This document shows, one piece after another, positions 5,335 through 8,600 of a stretch of 8,600 bases of DNA (within the stretch, counting starts at the first letter, position 1; every line of letters starts with the position of its first letter). Under the pieces are notes generated by a model. It searched no databases. It worked only from the letters and a program-made list of their open reading frames with translations, and had not been told where the DNA came from. The stretch spans positions 1 to 8,600 of the forward strand of contig DASYAN010000040.1 of the NCBI GenBank assembly GCA_036501345.1. The letters are read 5' to 3'. A program made the translations under genes and the position numbers. The DNA comes from DASYAN01 sp036501345. Its GTDB lineage: Bacteria; Chloroflexota; Ktedonobacteria; Ktedonobacterales; Ktedonobacteraceae.

Positions 5335-7395
5335 TCAATGACAGTTACTCAAGGTGAAAGGTCCCGCGCTCATCGTTGTTGGTGACTGGCCATCTTTCGC
5401 AGTTAATTCGATAGAAGTGATATTCCTAAGTGACTGAAAAACCATCCAATAAGGAGAAGAATCTATATTTGTATCAAAAGATCTTTTTCTTCCATTTTGA
5501 TTGGTAAAAGTATATATAACCTCCGCATTCGTATTACGAGTGAAAAGTGTAGTAAAATCACAAGTCTCTGCTGTAGTCGGCCCTGAGGGGATAACCCAAT
5601 TCGCCGTATAACAGGATGCATTGCCATTGAGAGTTACCACATAATATTCGTTAGAAGGATAATCATTATTGGCATTGTTGGGTGGCTTAGACCAATTTGG
5701 TTCATTACAATTATTAGAGACACTTGGCTCTACTGCCATTTGTGTGCTAAATGTCGTTGGGCTAGGCACTGAAGTTTTGGTGATCGGCACAGGAGGTTGT
5801 ATTGTTGGAATAGTCGTGATTTGCACAGAAGGTTGTACCGTTGGAGTATTCATCACTTGTACAGAAGGTTGTATTGTTGGATTACTCTTTACAAGCTTGG
5901 CTGAGCCTGGTGAATGTGAAGGCACAAGAGCGTAAAGGATCATGGTTCCTAATAAAAGAGTGATACCAGAGAGGGCAAACGCCAGCCAGAGCGTCGGAGC
6001 TAATGGCTTGCTATGTTGAGGACGTCTTCCCTCCGGGAGAGTTTCAACCAGAGCTTTGCTTGGGAGATAGGTATCTGAATTGGGTGTCGAGAGAGCTTTG
6101 CTTGAGAGATAAGTATCTGAATTGGGTGTCGAGAGAGCTTTGCTTGGGAGATAGGTATCTGAATTGGGTGTCGAGAGCGTCTTGCTCGTGTGATAAGTAT
6201 CTGAATCTGGCATCTCTAGAGCTTTGATTGTATAGTAGTCATTTTGCATATGCTTCCAGTGTTCGCGAACGTGTATTGTAACGGGAACCTCGTTTGGCAT
6301 TTTCTCAACCAAATTTGGTATGCTCGTTGGGAGAGGGGTGACAGGAGAAATACTTGTGAATGGGGATGTTGGTAAGAGCAAGGTTATCTGCAGAGCGTTA
6401 AGAAAGATAGAGATGTCGGCATAGCGTTTGGATGGATCTTTGGCCATCGCCTTGAGCACGACTTCTTCGATTGATTCGGGCAAATTGGGAACCAGATCAG
6501 AGAGTGGGATCGGGTCGTGAAGTGTTGCATCCATGGAGGAGAAGCTCCAAGTCGTTCGACAGGTTTTACATTGCCAGCGTTGTACCCCTTTACGTGTCTT
6601 GCCGAACTTGCGAATGTTGTCTCTTCCCACCTTCCCATAATCCGTGCACTGCTTATTTTCACAGAAAATATCTGCTTGATCTTTATTCTCGCTCTCCTTT
6701 TTCTCGTCTGCATTGGTGGGCTCGCCGTTACCCGAGAGAAGAGAGACTACCGGAGAGAAGCTTTGGGCAGGAAAAGGCACATGTCCTGTAATCAACTCGT
6801 AGGTCAGGCAAGCAAGGGCATATTGATCGCTTTTCTCAGTGATGGAACCAGCCAATTGCTCTGGGGCGAGATAGCTCATGGTTTGCCGATTAGAGTGATC
6901 ATCAAGTTTTGTCACATCGATGCCGCTGGCAATGCCAAAATCTGCTAAGAGGACCTCACCATTGCTATTGAAGAAAATATTTTCAGGTTTGAGGTTACCA
7001 TGAAGAATTTGGTGTTGGTGAGCATAGCAGAGTGCTTGTCCTACCTGGAAAATAATCTTGAGGACATCTTGTAAGTCTAGTCCTTGCGGAGATAGACCAT
7101 CCAGCCGATGGCGCAACGAGTCACTGGCAAGATACTCCCTCACGAGATAGGGCTGCCCTTGTTCTACCCCAAAGTCTAAGATTGGGACAATAGAGGAGTG
7201 CTTCAATTGTCTGATCCTTTTGGCCTGTTGGAGAAAGGTGTGACTGTCTTGCTTAGAAGAAAAGGATGCAGCCTTAAATACTTTGAGGATGACTTTCTGG
7301 GAAGCGTGGTTAGTAGGATGAGCTAAATAGACAGACCCAGAAGGTTTGCTCGTGATCTGCTTAGTAGGACGGTATCGATTAAAACGTTCCTGCAT
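5335..7395 (-). CDS. Membrane-anchored Ser/Thr kinase-like protein with inserted zinc ribbon (probable pseudokinase)
   Basis: A 686-residue Hanks-type kinase-like receptor. The kinase fold spans about residues 8-335: K38 of the VAIK motif (VILKVFK), the DFG motif at D152, and LAPEQL are present. However, the glycine loop keeps only G20 (QITSKPSGSVYL), the alpha-C glutamate is Q57 (FLQQAKR), and HRD is H132-G-N134 (HGNLKPEN), so the catalytic aspartate is lost. Residues about 215-286 are an insertion with a zinc ribbon, C245-x4-C250 and C276-x2-C279, of the type seen at transposase N-termini. Four 14-residue repeats (395-449, NSDTYLPSKAL) precede one membrane helix (467-491). Outside lie Pro/Thr-rich 12-residue repeats (NPTIQPSVQV type) and a C-terminal domain of about 140 residues that I do not recognise. 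AAAGG lies about seven bases before the ATG. It is convergent with hsdM and divergent from the dipeptidase. It may sense an outside signal without strong catalysis. Confidence 0.9.
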   Translation of the reverse strand: MQERFNRYRPTKQITSKPSGSVYLAHPTNHASQKVILKVFKAASFSSKQDSHTFLQQAKRIRQLKHSSIVPILDFGVEQGQPYLVREYLASDSLRHRLDGLSPQGLDLQDVLKIIFQVGQALCYAHQHQILHGNLKPENIFFNSNGEVLLADFGIASGIDVTKLDDHSNRQTMSYLAPEQLAGSITEKSDQYALACLTYELITGHVPFPAQSFSPVVSLLSGNGEPTNADEKKESENKDQADIFCENKQCTDYGKVGRDNIRKFGKTRKGVQRWQCKTCRTTWSFSSMDATLHDPIPLSDLVPNLPESIEEVVLKAMAKDPSKRYADISIFLNALQITLLLPTSPFTSISPVTPLPTSIPNLVEKMPNEVPVTIHVREHWKHMQNDYYTIKALEMPDSDTYHTSKTLSTPNSDTYLPSKALSTPNSDTYLSSKALSTPNSDTYLPSKALVETLPEGRRPQHSKPLAPTLWLAFALSGITLLLGTMILYALVPSHSPGSAKLVKSNPTIQPSVQVMNTPTVQPSVQITTIPTIQPPVPITKTSVPSPTTFSTQMAVEPSVSNNCNEPNWSKPPNNANNDYPSNEYYVVTLNGNASCYTANWVIPSGPTTAETCDFTTLFTRNTNAEVIYTFTNQNGRKRSFDTNIDSSPYWMVFQSLRNITSIELTAKDGQSPTTMSAGPFTLSNCH
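5789..5896 (-). repeat. 36-bp tandem repeat (three units) in the kinase-like gene
   Basis: Units beginning ACAGRAGGTTGTA on the + strand start at 5789, 5825 and 5861, an exact 36-bp period. They encode the 12-residue Thr/Pro repeats (TIQPSVQ type) just outside the membrane helix. They probably form an extended stalk between the membrane and the external domain. The period is a multiple of three, so copy-number change keeps the frame. Confidence 0.8.
6051..6218 (-). repeat. 42-bp tandem repeat (four units) in the kinase-like gene
   Basis: On the + strand, GAGCTTTGCTTG-type units start at 6051, 6093 and 6135, with a diverged fourth up to about 6218, a period of 42 bp. They encode four copies of STPNSDTYLPSKAL-like residues (about 395-449) between the kinase fold and the membrane helix. 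The near identity of the first three indicates recent expansion. Ser, Thr and Tyr are abundant, so the tract could be a phosphorylation target of another kinase. Confidence 0.85.
6539..6762 (-). other. In-frame zinc-ribbon insertion inside the kinase domain, flanked by an 8-bp direct repeat
   Basis: GAGAAGCT occurs at 6539-6546 and 6755-6762 (+ strand), 216 bp (72 codons) apart. Both copies encode SFS: residues 212-214 (AQSFS) and 284-286 (TWSFS). Joining the first SFS directly to the sequence after the second gives PAQSFS-SMDATLHDPIPL, a normal kinase continuation toward ESIEEVVLKAMAKDP. The inserted part carries C245-x4-C250 and C276-x2-C279 with GVQRWQCKTC, resembling zinc ribbons at the N-terminus of transposases and related DNA-binding proteins. 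The direct repeat could be a target duplication or chance microhomology. Confidence 0.6.
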
Positions 7396-7745
7396 ACTTG
7401 GACCTTTACCTACGATGATCTGTCAAACATGTGCAATTCATGCATATGGTAAGTTCTTATCCTTTGACAAGCAAGCATTGTTATATTCATTGGTATAATC
7501 CTTGCTAGCGTACCATAGTTCAATGCTCACGTCTATACTTTTTCAAGCAAGACATGCACTTTACTGGCTAAATCTGACCTAAATGTCACTATGCCCTTGC
7601 CTCAAACATCTTATAAATAGATATTTATACTCTATTGCATGTAAGACATAGCGCTTTTGAGAGCTGGGACATAGGACGTTTTGCTCTGGACATTTCCTGC
7701 CGCCCCTGCTAACATAGTCTTCAAAGCATATGGAAGGAACAGGGT
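7396..7745. other. Divergent intergenic region between the kinase-like gene and the dipeptidase
   Basis: This 350-bp AT-rich spacer should hold promoters for two divergent genes. I see an extended -10 on the + strand (7491-7499), TATA-like hexamers at 7612-7617 and 7626-7631 without matching -35 boxes, and the dipeptidase ribosome site GGAAGGA (7732-7738). CAAGCAAG occurs twice, at 7469-7476 and 7544-7551. No convincing minus-strand promoter for the kinase-like gene was found, and there is no sign of an RNA gene or further coding sequence. Confidence 0.6.
7491..7499 (+). promoter_or_regulatory. Extended -10 promoter element candidate upstream of the dipeptidase
   Basis: TGGTATAAT is a perfect extended -10 (TGnTATAAT). 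TTGACA at 7464-7469 is too far (24 bp) to act as its -35, but extended -10 sites can work without one. Transcripts would carry a leader of about 240 nt before the ATG at 7746, so a nearer promoter may exist. Confidence 0.4.
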
Positions 7746-8600
7746 ATGACACAACTAGAAATATATATCGGAGAACATGAACAGCGGTTTTTAGATGACT
7801 TAAAAGCTTGGCTTCGTATCCCCAGCATTAGCACATTGCCAGAACATGCAAATGATGTGCTGCATGCGGCAGAATACGCTGTCGATCAAATGAAGCGCAT
7901 TGGGTTAGACAATGTCGCAGTTCTGCAGACGCAGAAACATCCCCTGGTCTATGGTGAGTGGCTTAAGGCCAGCGGCAAACCTACTCTGCTCATTTATGGG
8001 CACTATGATGTACAGCCTGTCGATCCAGTTGAGCTGTGGAAGACACCACCTTTTGAGCCATCGGTGCGCAATGGTAATATCTATGCACGAGGTGCTGCCG
8101 ATGACAAGGGTCAAGTCATGCTAATCTTCAACGCTCTTGAAGCGCTGATGACGGTGAATGGAGTGCTGCCAATCAACGTTAAGGTGCTCTTGGAGGGTGA
8201 GGAAGAGGCTGGTGGCGAGTCGATTGAGCATTATGTCAAAACCTATCCCGAGCGACTGGGCTGTGATGCCGCTTTTATTTGTGATACGCACATGCCAGCC
8301 AAAGATATACCAGCTTTGACCTATGGCTTGCGAGGTATTATCACTGGCGAAGTTGAGGTACATGGTGCAAAAAGAGATCTGCATTCTGGCATGTATGGGG
8401 GTGTTGCACCCAATCCACTGCAAGCACTTGCCATCATTATCAGCCGCTTGAAAGATGCAGAGGGCCATATCCACATTCCTGGCCTCTACGATAAACTACG
8501 TCAGCCGACAGCGACTGAAAAAGAGTTCTGGCATAATGATCCATTGCATATCAACGAGGCGCTATTAGAGGAAATGGGAGTTACACAGTTTTCTGGAGAA
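7746..8600 (+). CDS. M20-family metallopeptidase, CNDP/dipeptidase-like (3'-truncated by window edge)
   Basis: This encodes a cytosolic zinc-dependent dipeptidase of the M20 (ArgE/DapE/carnosinase) family, which cleaves dipeptides or related amides. The first 285 residues are present; family members usually run to about 450-470, so the 3' part lies beyond the window. Metal and catalytic residues are intact: H86 and D88 in YGHYDVQP, bridging D119 in ARGAADDKG, catalytic E153 and metal-binding E154 in LEGEEEAGG, and D180 in ICDTH. The following LTYGLRG and RDLHSGMYGG are typical of the carnosinase-like (CNDP) branch and belong to the start of the inserted dimerisation domain. The ATG start is supported by GGAAGGA (7732-7738), seven bases upstream. 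It is divergent from the kinase-like gene. The exact substrate cannot be told from sequence; general peptide turnover is likely. Confidence 0.93.
   Translation, partial: MTQLEIYIGEHEQRFLDDLKAWLRIPSISTLPEHANDVLHAAEYAVDQMKRIGLDNVAVLQTQKHPLVYGEWLKASGKPTLLIYGHYDVQPVDPVELWKTPPFEPSVRNGNIYARGAADDKGQVMLIFNALEALMTVNGVLPINVKVLLEGEEEAGGESIEHYVKTYPERLGCDAAFICDTHMPAKDIPALTYGLRGIITGEVEVHGAKRDLHSGMYGGVAPNPLQALAIIISRLKDAEGHIHIPGLYDKLRQPTATEKEFWHNDPLHINEALLEEMGVTQFSGE

Noticed and set aside
5669..6948. Several plus-strand open frames antisense to the kinase-like gene
   Set aside because: They are shadows of the minus-strand coding frame, partly created by its tandem repeats, with no ribosome sites or recognisable domains.
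7464..7499. TTGACA (7464) plus TATAAT (7494) as a consensus promoter
   Set aside because: The spacer is 24 bp, too long for the two hexamers to act together. Only the extended -10 is retained.
7905..8474. Minus-strand open frames opposite the dipeptidase
   Set aside because: They overlap fully with a gene that has intact M20 motifs and a strong ribosome site, and they show no domain of their own.

Overview
The window looks like an accessory, defence-flavoured stretch of a moderate-GC chromosome, most likely from a Ktedonobacteria-type Chloroflexota. That assignment is an inference. It rests on a large membrane-anchored Ser/Thr kinase-like protein with an HGN-type catalytic loop, Rpn-family nuclease genes with EGxxEG-rich tails, and many intergenic short palindromes and tandem repeats. 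No rRNA, tRNA, CRISPR array or complete insertion sequence was seen.

Layout: (1) positions 2-1318, + strand, the 3' part of a type I restriction-modification specificity gene (hsdS), with the end of TRD1, the central helical repeat, an AT-rich TRD2 and the distal repeat. (2) 1730-2677, a full-length Rpn-family PD-(D/E)XK nuclease. It is followed at 2745-3077 by a 110-residue protein that matches only the C-terminal tail of the nuclease. (3) 3078-3821, a repeat-dense 744-bp intergenic region with a stem-loop doublet, a good sigma70-type promoter, a 14-bp inverted repeat, a 56-bp tandem repeat built from 9-bp units, and three consecutive GGAC/GTCC-type stem-loops. (4) 3822-5312, a complete type I modification methylase (hsdM). 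(5) 5335-7395, - strand and convergent with hsdM (22-bp gap), a 686-residue kinase-like receptor whose kinase domain has lost key residues and contains an inserted transposase-type zinc ribbon. (6) 7746 to the window end, + strand, divergent from the kinase gene, the first 285 residues of an M20-family (CNDP-like) metallo-dipeptidase.

How the genes may work together: hsdS and hsdM could supply specificity and methylation for one type I enzyme, but they lie in the unusual order S...M with the Rpn pair and the repeat region between them, and no hsdR is visible. Rpn nucleases are known mobile-DNA and anti-phage proteins, so regions 1-4 read as a small defence island. The kinase-like gene and the dipeptidase look like neighbouring chromosomal genes with separate roles.

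The two most interesting signals are these. First, the standalone small Rpn-tail gene starts at exactly the place matching a predicted internal start inside the full-length rpn gene, suggesting a free-standing version of the intragenic Rpn antitoxin. Second, a 72-residue zinc-ribbon segment lies inside the kinase fold, flanked by an 8-bp direct repeat.
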